Assembly (NCBI GenBank): GCA_025458105.1
Contig: JALOTD010000012.1
Coordinates: 1-64,000 of the forward strand
DNA: 64,000 nucleotides
Origin: Tabrizicola sp.
Lineage (GTDB): Bacteria; Pseudomonadota; Alphaproteobacteria; Rhodobacterales; Rhodobacteraceae
Reading direction: 5' to 3'
Position numbers and translations under genes: made by a program. Shown one piece after another: positions 63,948 through 64,000 of the stretch; the first letter of the stretch is position 1, and every line of letters starts with the position of its first letter. The notes below the pieces were generated by a model. It worked only from the letters and a program-made list of their open reading frames with translations. It ran no database searches and was not told the DNA's origin.

Positions 63948-64000
63948 ATGGTTGCCTACAGTTTCAAACCGCGTTTCATCGAGCCGATCCGTCAGGGTCT
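63948..64000 (+). CDS. Start of a further phage gene, cut by window end
   Basis: ATG at 63948 opens MVAYSFKPRFIEPIRQG with the frame open to the end of the window. This N terminus resembles that of a small conserved protein in Mu-like phages, but too little is visible to name it. Confidence 0.5.
   Translation, partial: MVAYSFKPRFIEPIRQG

Larger units (their letters stand above)
52960..64000 (+). mobile_element. Mu-like transposable prophage, left (early) part
   Basis: Gene order repressor, operator, Ner-like, small early genes, MuA, MuB, accessory early genes and HU matches Mu-like phages. The left boundary is approximate, somewhere between 52606 and 53016. The element continues past the window end, so its late, head and tail genes and its right end are not seen. 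Insertion immediately downstream of galD has not broken the operon. Confidence 0.85.

Overview
The window looks like chromosomal DNA of an alphaproteobacterium of the order Rhodobacterales. The evidence is high G+C coding DNA, a GAAC-N7-GAAC SOS box of the alphaproteobacterial LexA type, a GC-rich hairpin followed by a CCCCCGAGGATATTT-like tail that I know as a common intergenic repeat in this group, and Rhodobacteraceae-like gene content. No rRNA, tRNA or CRISPR array was found.

Left part (1-9146): housekeeping genes. These are the 3' part of rnr (damaged), dnaE2 with an SOS box but lacking its usual C-terminal region, a secreted lytic transglycosylase, a fused NADH-dehydrogenase-like/SelD protein convergent with the tRNA 2-selenouridine synthase MnmH, and a DUF1287 protein. 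A scar follows (9151-10536) with an amidohydrolase remnant and a decayed IS5-type transposase.

Middle part (10537-46889): a surface-polysaccharide region. It holds a Wzy/ligase-like polymerase, a secreted beta-helix protein with a long Thr-Pro tract, an ABC exporter, a TadE/TadG pair, a broken glycosyltransferase, and a core export set (outer-membrane barrel, Wza-like exporter, sugar transferase, ExeA-like ATPase, Wzz-like protein, CpsD-like kinase). Several further glycosyltransferases and an asparagine-synthase-like amidotransferase follow. The core set resembles exosortase-associated EPS loci, but no exosortase is present here. Inside this region, behind a 2 kb AT-rich gene-poor stretch, lies a single-gene NRPS-PKS hybrid of about 3370 residues (A-PCP-KS-AT-ACP-AMT-C-A-PCP-TE). 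It overlaps its own phosphopantetheinyl transferase, which overlaps a methyltransferase, which overlaps a CPBP-like membrane protein. The second adenylation domain carries a beta-alanine-like specificity code. This is the most novel system in the window.

Right part (47082-52605): a catabolic cluster for the lower gallate/protocatechuate 4,5-cleavage pathway. A LysR-type regulator with two helix-turn-helix domains and a dehydrogenase run divergently from galB (PIG-L type 4-oxalomesaconate hydratase), a frameshifted VOC extradiol dioxygenase, the CHA aldolase and galD.

Right end (about 52.9 kb to the window end): the early region of a Mu-like transposable prophage. It has two small minus-strand genes, a repressor, an operator cluster, a Ner-like gene, a dense run of small overlapping genes, a ParB-like protein with a 30-bp perfect palindrome inside its gene, MuA- and MuB-like transposition proteins, a DnaA-domain-IV-like protein, a DUF3164 protein and HU. 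The late genes lie beyond the window.

Four genes (rnr, dnaE2, a glycosyltransferase, the dioxygenase) show truncation or deletion with frameshift. These may be genuine decay or assembly errors.
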